64,000 nucleotides of DNA from NCBI RefSeq assembly GCF_002091985.1, contig NZ_MKKX01000033.1, positions 248,001 to 312,000 of the forward strand. The letters are read 5' to 3'. Each line of letters begins with the position of its first letter. Position 1 is the first letter of the stretch. The translations under genes and the position numbers were made by a program. Below are positions 36,008 to 44,011 of the stretch, piece after piece. Under the pieces are notes generated by a model, which had not been told where the DNA came from, searched no databases, and saw only the letters and a program-made list of their open reading frames with translations. The stretch is from Rhodococcus sp. 1163 (GTDB lineage Bacteria > Actinomycetota > Actinomycetes > Mycobacteriales > Mycobacteriaceae).

Positions 36008-37615
36008 ATGCAGTTCAACCTTGCCGACGTTTTCGAGACAGTCGCCGGTGCGGTGCCCGATAGGGTTGCCTTGACCTACGAGGGCGAGAACCTCAGCTAC
36101 GCCCAGTTGGACGCGGAAGCTAACAGGACTGCCCGGCTGCTCACGCAGGCCGGAATCTCTCGAGGCGACCATGTCGCACTGTTCCTCAAGAACAGTGTCG
36201 AGCACGTAACTTCCATCCTGGGATTGATCAAGATCCGCGCGGTCCCGATCAACGTCAACTACCGGTACACGCCCGCCGAACTCGAGTACATCTTCGTCAA
36301 CTCCGATTCGGCTGCGGTGATCGTCGAAATCCCCGAGCATCAGTGCGTCCTTGCTTCCCTCTTGGAGAAGTGCCCGACGATCCGGACGGTGATCGTGATC
36401 GGCGAGATCGCCGCCGATCTGCTGTCCGCCGCAAAGGAGCGCGGAGTTTCGGTGGTTTCATTCGCCGATGCTCATGATTTGTCGCCCACAACCGAGTTCG
36501 AGCCCCGCACGGGCGACGATCTGTACCTGCTGTACACGGGAGGGACCACTGGATACCCGAAGGGCGTCATGTGGCGGCAGGATGACTTTTTCCGCAAGCC
36601 ACTTTCCGGCGGAAACCCATACGGTGAGGGGGCGCGAGAATCCCTCGCCGAGATCGCCAGTGGTGCAAAGGAATTTCCCGAACTCTCGTTCCTGATCGCT
36701 GCGCCCCTGATGCACGGTGCGGCGTTGTATTCGTTGTTCACCTTTTTCACCCTCGGCGCTCGTGTGGTCCTCAGGCGTGACTTCGATCCGCAGAAGGTCG
36801 TCGAATCGATCGAGAGAGATTCGGTGCAGGTGATCCTGATCGTCGGCGATGCTATGGGTCTTCCGCTGGTCGACGAGATGGAACGACGAAAGGGCGAGGT
36901 CGATCTCAGCTCCCTGTTCTCGATCACCTCAGGTGGCGCGATTTGGTCCACCAGCGTTCGGGAACGCATGCTGGCGGTCAAACCGGACCTGCTGTTGCGG
37001 GACAATTTCGGCGCCTCGGAGTCCGGGAACGACGGAGCCTTCACCATCGACGAGGCCGGCACTCTGCGTATGCCCCCCTCGCCGAGCATGACCCTCGTCG
37101 ACGAGCGTCTGAACGAGATTCCAGCCGGCTCCGAGGATGTGGGCTATATCGCCAGGATCGGCAACGTCCCCCTCGGCTACTACAAGGACGAGGAGAAGAC
37201 TGCCAGGACGTTCCCGACACGCAGTGATGGCACCCGTCTGTCGGTGCTCGGCGACATGGGCAAGGTGGAGGCTGACGGCACAATAGTCTTCCTCGGACGC
37301 GGCTCGCAATGCATCAACACCGGCGGCGAAAAGGTCTTCGCCGAGGAGGTCGAGGCCGCCCTCCACGCGCACCCGTCGATCGCCGATGCGCTCGTCGTCG
37401 CGGCACCCGACCCGCGCATGGGCCAACAAGTTGCCGCGGTGATCGCAACCTATCCCGAGGCTCCTGAGCTAACCCTCGACGACATTCAGGAGCATTGCCG
37501 CAAGACGTTGGCCGGCTACAAGATCCCGCGTTCGGTCGTGCTGGTCGATGAGGTCAAGCGAACCCCTGCCGGCAAAGCGGACTACCGCTGGGCGACGGCA
37601 GTGGCGAGCTCCTGA
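36008..37615 (+). CDS. AMP-binding acyl-CoA synthetase (FadD19/FadD17-like)
   Basis: The enzyme is predicted to adenylate a carboxylic acid and transfer it to CoA. The 535-residue protein has the P-loop LYLLYTGGTTGYPKGVMWR, the FGASESG motif, GDMGKVEADGTIVFLGRG and the C-terminal catalytic Lys region in KRTPAGKADYRW. The MWR after the P-loop and the C-terminal AGYKIPRSVVLVDEVKR closely resemble FadD19, the steroid side-chain CoA ligase. With the KstR-type operator upstream, a sterol or steroid-derived acid is a plausible substrate. ATG at 36008 is preceded by GAGAGGA at a good distance; an ATG two codons earlier is too close to it. Confidence 0.88.
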   Translation: MQFNLADVFETVAGAVPDRVALTYEGENLSYAQLDAEANRTARLLTQAGISRGDHVALFLKNSVEHVTSILGLIKIRAVPINVNYRYTPAELEYIFVNSDSAAVIVEIPEHQCVLASLLEKCPTIRTVIVIGEIAADLLSAAKERGVSVVSFADAHDLSPTTEFEPRTGDDLYLLYTGGTTGYPKGVMWRQDDFFRKPLSGGNPYGEGARESLAEIASGAKEFPELSFLIAAPLMHGAALYSLFTFFTLGARVVLRRDFDPQKVVESIERDSVQVILIVGDAMGLPLVDEMERRKGEVDLSSLFSITSGGAIWSTSVRERMLAVKPDLLLRDNFGASESGNDGAFTIDEAGTLRMPPSPSMTLVDERLNEIPAGSEDVGYIARIGNVPLGYYKDEEKTARTFPTRSDGTRLSVLGDMGKVEADGTIVFLGRGSQCINTGGEKVFAEEVEAALHAHPSIADALVVAAPDPRMGQQVAAVIATYPEAPELTLDDIQEHCRKTLAGYKIPRSVVLVDEVKRTPAGKADYRWATAVASS

Positions 37616-37629
37616 CATCCAGGCGGAGC

Positions 37630-37660
37630 ATCGGTTGCACGCTATGAATGCAACGCCGAT
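37630..37660 (+). terminator. Hairpin after the acyl-CoA synthetase gene
   Basis: ATCGGTTGCA pairs with TGCAACGCCGAT (two unpaired bases) around a 9-base loop, 15 bases after the stop. It is a possible terminator without a T-run. Confidence 0.4.
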
Positions 37661-37754
37661 CGGTCAGTTCATGACGGCCGCCCGCCCGTAACGATCTTGT
37701 GCGGAGTCGGCCAAAACGGCACGAAGCGCGGCAGTTGCCGTTGATACTGCTCCC

Positions 37755-38714
37755 GTGACTTCGACCGAACGAACTTGTTTGTCCGCGATCTCTACGGCGC
37801 TACTTGTTTTCGCAGCCACACTGGTTGCAGGCCCGGGAAGCAGTGCTGCACAGCCTGCCTCGCAGTACACGATGGTGGCGTTCAGCAACGACAGCGACCG
37901 CGATATGGATGTGTACGAGTCGGGGGACGCTACTTCGTTCCAAGCCGTCCAACATTCGGCGTATCGGCCACCGTCGGGGCTTGTGCGTGACCCGAGCATC
38001 TTCAAGAACACAGACGGGCTGTATTACGTCACCTACACAACGGCCAACGGGGCGAATATCGGCTTCGCGCGCAGCCCCGACCGCATCAACTGGACCTCCA
38101 TGGGAACGTATCCGGTCCCGTTTTGCTGCGCCTTCATGCCAGGTACGGGCGACGGTGTCGGGTTCGTGAATCTACCCGGCACCGGATCGGCGGGGTCGTC
38201 GGACGGCCCGTCGTTGTCGCCGTTCGTCACCAAAGCGTGGGCGCCGGAATGGTTCGTCGACGGCGACCGCGTCAACGTCATACTCTCGCTGTCGACCGGC
38301 GGAGGGTTCGTGCCGTACATGATGACCGCGCTCGATCCGTCGCTCGGGTTGTGGGGTCTGCCTGTTCCGCTCGCCGGGATCGGCGCGGACCACATCGACA
38401 CCACTGTGGTGAAGGTGGGATCGACCTATCATGCGTTCACCAAGAACGAGACGAAGAAAATAATCGACCATGCGGTCGCGTCGTCGGCGGCGGGACCCTA
38501 TTCCTTCGTCCCGTCCGGAGACTGGGGCACGATGCTGGAGGGGCCGGCCCTGACGCAGCTGCCGAACGGCGATTGGCGGATATATCTCGATGCGTACACC
38601 GAGAACAAGTATCTCTATTCCGACAGCACGGATGGCTTGCACACGTGGTCGCCCGCGCGAGAGCTCCCCGGACTTTCGGGGACGGTGCGACATCTGGGCG
38701 TGATGAGTGAGTAG
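37755..38714 (+). CDS. Secreted glycoside hydrolase family 43-like beta-propeller protein
   Basis: The 319-residue protein begins with a Sec signal peptide (LSAISTALLVFAATLVAGPGSSAAQP). The mature part has GH43-type propeller features: LVRDPSIFKNTDGLYYVTYT, IGFARSPDRINWTSMG, TKAWAPEWFVDGDRVNVILS and a C-terminal EGPALTQLPNGDWRIYLDAY. The Asp in RDPS and the Glu in EGPAL correspond to the usual catalytic pair, so an arabinan- or xylan-type glycan is a possible substrate, perhaps the organism's own arabinogalactan. No neighbour supports a pathway. Confidence 0.75.
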   Translation: MTSTERTCLSAISTALLVFAATLVAGPGSSAAQPASQYTMVAFSNDSDRDMDVYESGDATSFQAVQHSAYRPPSGLVRDPSIFKNTDGLYYVTYTTANGANIGFARSPDRINWTSMGTYPVPFCCAFMPGTGDGVGFVNLPGTGSAGSSDGPSLSPFVTKAWAPEWFVDGDRVNVILSLSTGGGFVPYMMTALDPSLGLWGLPVPLAGIGADHIDTTVVKVGSTYHAFTKNETKKIIDHAVASSAAGPYSFVPSGDWGTMLEGPALTQLPNGDWRIYLDAYTENKYLYSDSTDGLHTWSPARELPGLSGTVRHLGVMSE

Positions 38715-38731
38715 TCCGATCGAGGCGACCC

Positions 38732-39574
38732 TTACAGCGTGAGCATCGCCGCCGCAACGTCGTCGACAGCGTTATCGGGGATCGCAGTCGCGGCGTGTTC
38801 GAGCACCAGAAATCGACTGTCGGGAATCTCCTGGGCGAGGGCCTCACCGTTGCCGATCGGGAAGAAGGGATCGCGCTTGCCGTGGATTACCAGCGTGGGG
38901 ATCGCAATGTCGGGTAGGCGTTCCCGCCAGCGCGGCGTGCACTTCAAGTGCGCAAACACGATTCCCATCTGATTGGCCATCTGGACCGCAACGTCGGTAC
39001 CTGGCGTGCGATCCCAGATGCGTTCGGCAGTAGCGCGCGCGACGGCGGGATCATCGCCGAGAACTTCGGCGCCTGCGGCGGCGAACTCACCCACGGCACC
39101 GCGGTCGGTCCAATCAGGCATCGGGTGGCTGAAGAGTTGATTCATGGTCGCCCCGTCATGATCTGGCAGGTCGTCATCGACCGGCCCTGGGGCAACGGGT
39201 CTGGTTCCGACGAGGGTGAGCGCTCGAAACGCGGACGTATGGTCGAGCGCAGCAACCTGGGCGACCATGCCGCCCACTCCGATACCCGCTAGGTGAGCCG
39301 GACGAGAATCGAGTTCCTGGGCGAGCACCGCGGCGTCGGCCGCCAAATCTCGCAGGGTGTACGAGGGTGCAGCCGGCTGGGCGGTGGTCGACACCCCCGA
39401 ATCGCGCAAGTCGTAGCGGACGACATGGCGTCCACCGCTCGCCAGCGCCGCGCACAGTGCGTCCGGCCAGGAGAGCATGGTCGTACCACCGACGAGCAAG
39501 ATCAGCGGCGACGCAGGGTCGCCGAACTGCTCGACCCCCAGAGTGACGCCGTTCGTGTCAATTGTTGCGCTCAT
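38732..39574 (-). CDS. Alpha/beta hydrolase
   Basis: The 280-residue protein has the alpha/beta-hydrolase core: LILLVGGTTMLSWPDAL (oxyanion region), RYDLRDSGVST, HLAGIGVGGMVAQVAAL, HGKRDPFFPIGNG with the acid Asp, and LEHAATAIP with the catalytic His. The nucleophile elbow reads GIGVGG with Val in place of Ser/Asp/Cys, so the usual nucleophile is missing and hydrolase activity is doubtful. ATG at 39574 with AGGGGAA upstream is preferred over a 54-residue longer frame. It resembles the RdmC/aklavinone esterase group. Confidence 0.8.
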   Translation of the reverse strand: MSATIDTNGVTLGVEQFGDPASPLILLVGGTTMLSWPDALCAALASGGRHVVRYDLRDSGVSTTAQPAAPSYTLRDLAADAAVLAQELDSRPAHLAGIGVGGMVAQVAALDHTSAFRALTLVGTRPVAPGPVDDDLPDHDGATMNQLFSHPMPDWTDRGAVGEFAAAGAEVLGDDPAVARATAERIWDRTPGTDVAVQMANQMGIVFAHLKCTPRWRERLPDIAIPTLVIHGKRDPFFPIGNGEALAQEIPDSRFLVLEHAATAIPDNAVDDVAAAMLTL

Positions 39575-39698
39575 GTACTTCCCCTTGTCGATAGCGTTGG
39601 CCCGAGTGCTGCTTGTCGAATCCTGCGTGTACGAAACTGACCCGTCGCGAACTGCAAATTCATCGTTCACGAGCCTGATCACGCCGCCCCTGATGGGG

Positions 39699-39732
39699 GT
39701 GACGGCAGGCCACCGGTGAAGCCTGCCGTCAC
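39699..39732 (-). terminator. Perfect 12-bp hairpin after the small membrane gene
   Basis: GTGACGGCAGGC and GCCTGCCGTCAC pair perfectly around a 10-base loop. It lies 38 bases beyond the stop of the minus-strand membrane protein gene at 39770 and probably terminates it, insulating the hydrolase gene. Confidence 0.65.
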
Positions 39733-39769
39733 GCAAGTCGTTGTCTCGAGGTCTCCCGCGCTCCAGGTG

Positions 39770-40150
39770 TCAGGCAGGCGCCGGCGTCCGCAATTCCCGC
39801 CGGGCCGCGGCTTGGAGCGCAGTCAATGCTGCGACGGCGAGCGCCTGGGCCAGGACGAACAGCACACCCCAGCCGGTGAGGCCGCCCCAGCCGCCGATGG
39901 CGAACGTGATGCTCGCGGCAACCCAGACCAGGTTGAGGGCGACGACCTCGAGCATCATGGACGGACTCGGATGGGCTGAGACCCAGGTGAGAAAACCGGC
40001 CCATGCCAGTAGGCCGAGGCCGACCACGACGGACAAAGTCTCGTCCAGTCCCAGTGGGCCTTCCAGTGCTCCTGCGAGAGCAACAAGTAGAACTCCGAGG
40101 CCGCCGGAAGCCAGGGCGTCGAGTCGAAGGAGAGTGCGGATCTGGTTCAT
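39770..40150 (-). CDS. Small integral membrane protein, four predicted helices
   Basis: The 126-residue protein is almost entirely hydrophobic, with four membrane segments (near 10-30, 38-56, 66-88 and 92-112). No catalytic or ligand motif is visible and I do not recognise the family beyond a general resemblance to small actinobacterial integral membrane proteins. It is divergent from the XRE regulator at 40284, which suggests the regulator could control it. Confidence 0.75.
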   Translation of the reverse strand: MNQIRTLLRLDALASGGLGVLLVALAGALEGPLGLDETLSVVVGLGLLAWAGFLTWVSAHPSPSMMLEVVALNLVWVAASITFAIGGWGGLTGWGVLFVLAQALAVAALTALQAAARRELRTPAPA

Positions 40151-40283
40151 GGCTTGCTCCTAAGGAATGTCGGATCGACGGCATGTCCGTCGACCATGAC
40201 GACAACGGTGCCTTCCGCACGGAGCAGAGTCGATTACCTACGAGGTCATGGCGATTACGTCGATCCGTTGTCAGACTGGTCCG

Positions 40284-41111
40284 ATGACGACCACTACTGC
40301 TCCGGTCCCGTTCGGCGCTCTGCTGCGGCAGTGGCGATCTCATCGACGAGTGAGTCAGCTCGAGCTGTCGAGTAAGGCAGAGGTGTCGACCCGGCATCTG
40401 AGCTTCGTCGAAACCGGCCGATCCCAACCCAGCCGTGAGATGGTGTTGCGGATGTGTGTGCACCTCGATGTGCCTCTGCGCGAGCGCAACCGGCTTCTGC
40501 TCGCCGCCGGATTCGCGCCGGTGTATCCCGAGAACGACTTGGCCTCACCGCAGATGGAGCCTGCGCGTATCGCAGTACGCGAGGTTCTCGAGGCGCACCT
40601 GCCCTATCCCGCTGTGGCGGTGGACCGAACCTGGAACATCGTCGACGCGAATGCCGCGGTCGTTGTCCTCACCCAGGTCGTGTCACCTGCCCTGCTGGCA
40701 CAGCAACCGCTCAACGCGCTGCGGCTCACCCTGCACCCTGACGGTGTGGCACCGCACATCACCAACCTCGGCCAGTGGCGCGCCGCGGTACTCGCTGCGC
40801 TGCTGCGTAGTGCCCATGCCCGAGCCGACACCGAGATGCTCGCACTGCACGACGAACTCCTCGCTTACCCTGGGGATGAATCGGATAGCGATCAGGCGGT
40901 CACCGACCCGGGTGCCATATACGTGCCGCTGAAACTCCGTGTCGGAGACACCGATCTATCGTTTCTGGCGATCATCGCCACCTTCGGAACCGCATTGGAC
41001 ATCACCTTGTCCGAGCTTGCCATCGAGTCGTTCTTTCCTGCAGACACCGTCACCTCGGACTATCTACGCAGGTTCGACCAGCAGGACGACGGGACCCAGC
41101 CAGCGTTGTAG
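40284..41111 (+). CDS. XRE-family regulator with MmyB-like C-terminal domain
   Basis: The 275-residue protein has an N-terminal Xre helix-turn-helix (FGALLRQWRSHRRVSQLELS, STRHLSFVETGRSQPS) and a large C-terminal domain of the MmyB-like transcription regulator type (ERNRLLLAAGFAPVYPEN, AVAVDRTWNIVDANAA), thought to bind a fatty-acid-like ligand. These regulators usually control adjacent oxidoreductase or membrane genes. ATG at 40284 was chosen because the 12-residue extension has no ribosome-binding site. Its 3' end overlaps the convergent TetR gene by 48 bases. Confidence 0.88.
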   Translation: MTTTTAPVPFGALLRQWRSHRRVSQLELSSKAEVSTRHLSFVETGRSQPSREMVLRMCVHLDVPLRERNRLLLAAGFAPVYPENDLASPQMEPARIAVREVLEAHLPYPAVAVDRTWNIVDANAAVVVLTQVVSPALLAQQPLNALRLTLHPDGVAPHITNLGQWRAAVLAALLRSAHARADTEMLALHDELLAYPGDESDSDQAVTDPGAIYVPLKLRVGDTDLSFLAIIATFGTALDITLSELAIESFFPADTVTSDYLRRFDQQDDGTQPAL

Positions 41112-41666
41112 ATAGCTGCGCAGGTCTTGCTCGCTGCGGGGTGGGTTTCCCGGGGAGATGAAGAACGACTGCATGGTTCGAAGTTGATGTTCGACGAGTC
41201 CGCGGAGAGCCTGCTCGTCGTAACCGTGATGTTCCCAGTCGACGTCGAAGCGTCTGATCATGGTCATTCCGAAAGCCATGGCCTCGTCCGAGGCGATGCC
41301 TTCGGTGTGGGAGTACGCACCCGAAAGCATGATGGCCAGGTGGGGGGTTCTGGGGACGTCGCTCAACGCATACAAGACCGCCTCGATGACGGCTTCGGCC
41401 GGATCGTGAAGGCCACGTACATGATCGGTGAGTCGATCGAGGAAGGCGTCGACCGAGGCGATAGCCGCCGCTCGCAGGAGAGCGTCGGCGCTGGGGAAGT
41501 ACCGGTAGACGGTTTGTCGGATGACATTGAGGGACTCCGCAACGTCGGCGATGGTGACCTCACCGCCAGTGGCACTGATGAGTTCGACGGCAGCAGCGAC
41601 GATCCGTCGCACAGCTTCGTCGTCGCTCTCGGGGGGTGTTCCACCCCACCCGCGCCTACGTGCCAC
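41064..41666 (-). CDS. TetR-family regulator
   Basis: The 200-residue protein has the helix-turn-helix region AVRRIVAAAVELISATGGEV, TIADVAESLNVIRQTVYRYF and PSADALLRAA, with a helical ligand-binding half. GTG at 41666 is the start. It is divergent from the PF10118 gene at 41889, and the shared region has an inverted repeat at 41824-41853, so it probably controls that operon. Its 3' end overlaps the XRE gene. Confidence 0.9.
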   Translation of the reverse strand: MARRRGWGGTPPESDDEAVRRIVAAAVELISATGGEVTIADVAESLNVIRQTVYRYFPSADALLRAAAIASVDAFLDRLTDHVRGLHDPAEAVIEAVLYALSDVPRTPHLAIMLSGAYSHTEGIASDEAMAFGMTMIRRFDVDWEHHGYDEQALRGLVEHQLRTMQSFFISPGNPPRSEQDLRSYLQRWLGPVVLLVEPA

Positions 41667-41823
41667 TTCGGTTCGTCCTCGTTTCTCCGGTAGGGCCCGA
41701 ACGAGGCCGGTTGGGCGAACACCGTTCGTTGCCGGATTGCCGAGCGTATCGCGAATGCCGCTGCAGCTGTGTCATCCCGCGCCAGGACTGACCGGCGGTT
41801 CGATGGACAACTAGAGCAATATC

Positions 41824-41853
41824 AACATACGTAGCGACACCTTGATGTATGTT
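41824..41853. promoter_or_regulatory. Candidate TetR operator between divergent TetR and PF10118 genes
   Basis: AACATAC and GTATGTT form an inverted repeat with a 16-base spacer, and GCGAC/GTCGC forms a second weak dyad offset from it. The location between a TetR gene and the divergent operon fits an operator. Confidence 0.5.
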
Positions 41854-41888
41854 CGTCGCAATATGTCAGCAATAGAGAGGTGTCGTAC

Positions 41889-42833
41889 ATGACCGACCTT
41901 CATCCCCGGAAGATGGATTTCGGATTCGAGGACGCGGACGTCCCCTTCGTGTGGAACCCGGAGAACCCTGCGTGGTCGAGCATGTCGAACGCGGTGTCGT
42001 TCTTGGCAATCGGTTTCGAAAAGATGATCGTGAAAGCAATCATCCAGTCCAAGCCGTTGATGACCGACCCTGTGGTCGCGGAAGAGGCCATGGCGTTCAT
42101 GCGTCAGGAAGGTCATCACTCGACCGCTCATCGACAGCACGTGAAGGCCCTGATCAGGCGGTATCCCGGACTGCAGAACACGCTCGATGCAGTACTCGGT
42201 GAGTACGACGTACTCACTGAGGCGACCTCGTTGAACTATCGACTCGCCTACACCGCGGACCTCGAGGCGACGTTCACCCCGGTGTTCAAGCTGATGCTCG
42301 ACAACGAAGCCACCTTGTTCGCGCCGGGCGACGACCGTGTTGCGTCACTGTTCCTGTGGCACTTCGTAGAGGAAGTCGAGCACCGCAGTTCTGCGCTCAT
42401 CATCTTCGATGCCCTCGTGGGCAATGAGGGCTATCGCGTGCGGATGGCACCGTCGATTTTCGCCCACGTGATGAAGGTGATTCGGATTGCCTGCGCGGGG
42501 TTCAACCAGCATGTTCCGCTCAAGGATCGGCAGGTCGACTCGTTGTCGATGTTCGCCTCCCACCGCGCGAAGCAGAAAGTGCTCACCCTCTTCGTTCCCT
42601 ACCTGAGCAAGGGGACGATGCCGCGAGCCTTCGACGGCCTGCCCCTCAAAGAACAGCTCACTGCCCTCGCAGGGGCCGCCCGGAGTCAAATGCCCCGGCA
42701 CAAGCCTGAACACGAGAAGCTCCCGGCGCTTGCCGACGAATGGTTCAAACGCTACGACGAGGGTTACGACTGCACTCGCTGGTACAGCGCTACACCGTCC
42801 GATCAGTCGGTTGGATCGAGGTCCGACAGATGA
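41889..42833 (+). CDS. PF10118 family metal-dependent hydrolase
   Basis: The 314-residue protein belongs to the ferritin-like-fold family annotated as predicted metal-dependent hydrolases. Likely metal ligands are in EEAMAFMRQEGHHSTAHRQH and LWHFVEEVEHRSSAL (ExxH patterns). The reaction is unknown. ATG at 41889 has AGAGAGG eight bases upstream. Its stop overlaps the start of the next membrane gene (ATGA), so the two are one operon, probably under the divergent TetR regulator. Confidence 0.85.
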   Translation: MTDLHPRKMDFGFEDADVPFVWNPENPAWSSMSNAVSFLAIGFEKMIVKAIIQSKPLMTDPVVAEEAMAFMRQEGHHSTAHRQHVKALIRRYPGLQNTLDAVLGEYDVLTEATSLNYRLAYTADLEATFTPVFKLMLDNEATLFAPGDDRVASLFLWHFVEEVEHRSSALIIFDALVGNEGYRVRMAPSIFAHVMKVIRIACAGFNQHVPLKDRQVDSLSMFASHRAKQKVLTLFVPYLSKGTMPRAFDGLPLKEQLTALAGAARSQMPRHKPEHEKLPALADEWFKRYDEGYDCTRWYSATPSDQSVGSRSDR

Positions 42834-43993
42834 CAGATCTCTGTACGTCCACGTTCGATCAGCTTTCGACTGCGCTGGGATTCTCCTGCGAAGAAGCCGG
42901 CGGGTTGTTCGATCTCCGCAGTCCGTTCGGATTGGAGAACTGGACTCTTCCGGTGCTCGAGCTCATGATCGTGCTCGGATCTGTGATCGCGCTCGTGTAC
43001 GCGGTCGTGCGCCTTCGTCGGCATGGGGATCCCACCAACTTGGTGCTGTGGTTCGGTGCGACGGCGTTCCTGTTCATCATCGAACCGCCGCTGTACTTCC
43101 CGGCCGCTTTCGGGATAGAAGAACAAGTCGACACGATGTTCGCGCACAATCTGTTCACCGTCGAGTTCATGTGGGGACGACTCCCGCTCTACATTGTCGC
43201 GATCTATCCGCTGATGGCGACGCTCGCCTTCGAGATCGTCCGGATGCTCGGCGTGTTCCGCAGGTACGGCGTTCTTCTCGGCGCTGTGTGTGTCGGATTC
43301 GTCCACCACGCGTTCTACGAGATATTCGATCAACTGGGCCCACAGCTGCGGTGGTGGGAATGGTCGACCGACAACCCGATCAACCAACCCATGTTCGATT
43401 CCGTCCCGATACCGAGTGTCGTCGTGTTCGCTGCGCTGTGGCCGATGTCGTTGGCGTTGTGTGTCCAGTTCTTCGTAGGCCGTCACGTCGATCAGGGCCG
43501 ACACTTCACCGGTCTCGAACTTCTCTGGCGCACAGTGGTGATCGGATTGGCGGCGTCGGTCGGCACGTTCGTCCTACCACTTCCGGCGACGGTTTTCGGG
43601 ATGGGTAGCGATACCGTCCGCGGTTTCCTTTACGCGGCCGAGCTTGTGGCTCTGACGCTCGTGGCGATCCCACTTCTCGTTCGCCAATGGCGCGCAGTGC
43701 GGGTTGGGCAAGCGCGCGAGCCGGTGTATTCGAACGACTTGGTCCGTATCTACAGCCTCGTCTACCTCGGCGTGATGGGGTTGCTGTGGGCGAGCGCGTT
43801 GCCGGACTACTTCTCGGCAGTCGACGGCGTCACCGACAACGGCGATCCGATCGGCAACCTCTGGTACACGCTCGCATGCTTCGCCGTCGTAATCGGTTGT
43901 ATTGCCGCGATATTCACTATCCCACGCACGAGTTCAACCAGCCTACGCGCTGAACCGGACACCGCTACTCAACCGCATATCGACGCGCAGTAG
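42830..43993 (+). CDS. Multi-pass membrane protein of unknown function
   Basis: The 387-residue protein has about nine hydrophobic segments, beginning with WTLPVLELMIVLGSVIALVY and ending in FAVVIGCIAAIFTI. Conserved-looking polar positions in the membrane, such as FIIEPPLYFP and FVHHAFYEIFDQLGPQ, hint at a metal or cofactor site. I do not recognise the family. It is coupled to the PF10118 gene and may act with it, for example on a lipid-like substrate. Confidence 0.75.
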   Translation: MTDLCTSTFDQLSTALGFSCEEAGGLFDLRSPFGLENWTLPVLELMIVLGSVIALVYAVVRLRRHGDPTNLVLWFGATAFLFIIEPPLYFPAAFGIEEQVDTMFAHNLFTVEFMWGRLPLYIVAIYPLMATLAFEIVRMLGVFRRYGVLLGAVCVGFVHHAFYEIFDQLGPQLRWWEWSTDNPINQPMFDSVPIPSVVVFAALWPMSLALCVQFFVGRHVDQGRHFTGLELLWRTVVIGLAASVGTFVLPLPATVFGMGSDTVRGFLYAAELVALTLVAIPLLVRQWRAVRVGQAREPVYSNDLVRIYSLVYLGVMGLLWASALPDYFSAVDGVTDNGDPIGNLWYTLACFAVVIGCIAAIFTIPRTSSTSLRAEPDTATQPHIDAQ

Positions 43994-44011
43994 GGCGGCC
44001 GGTCGAACGGT

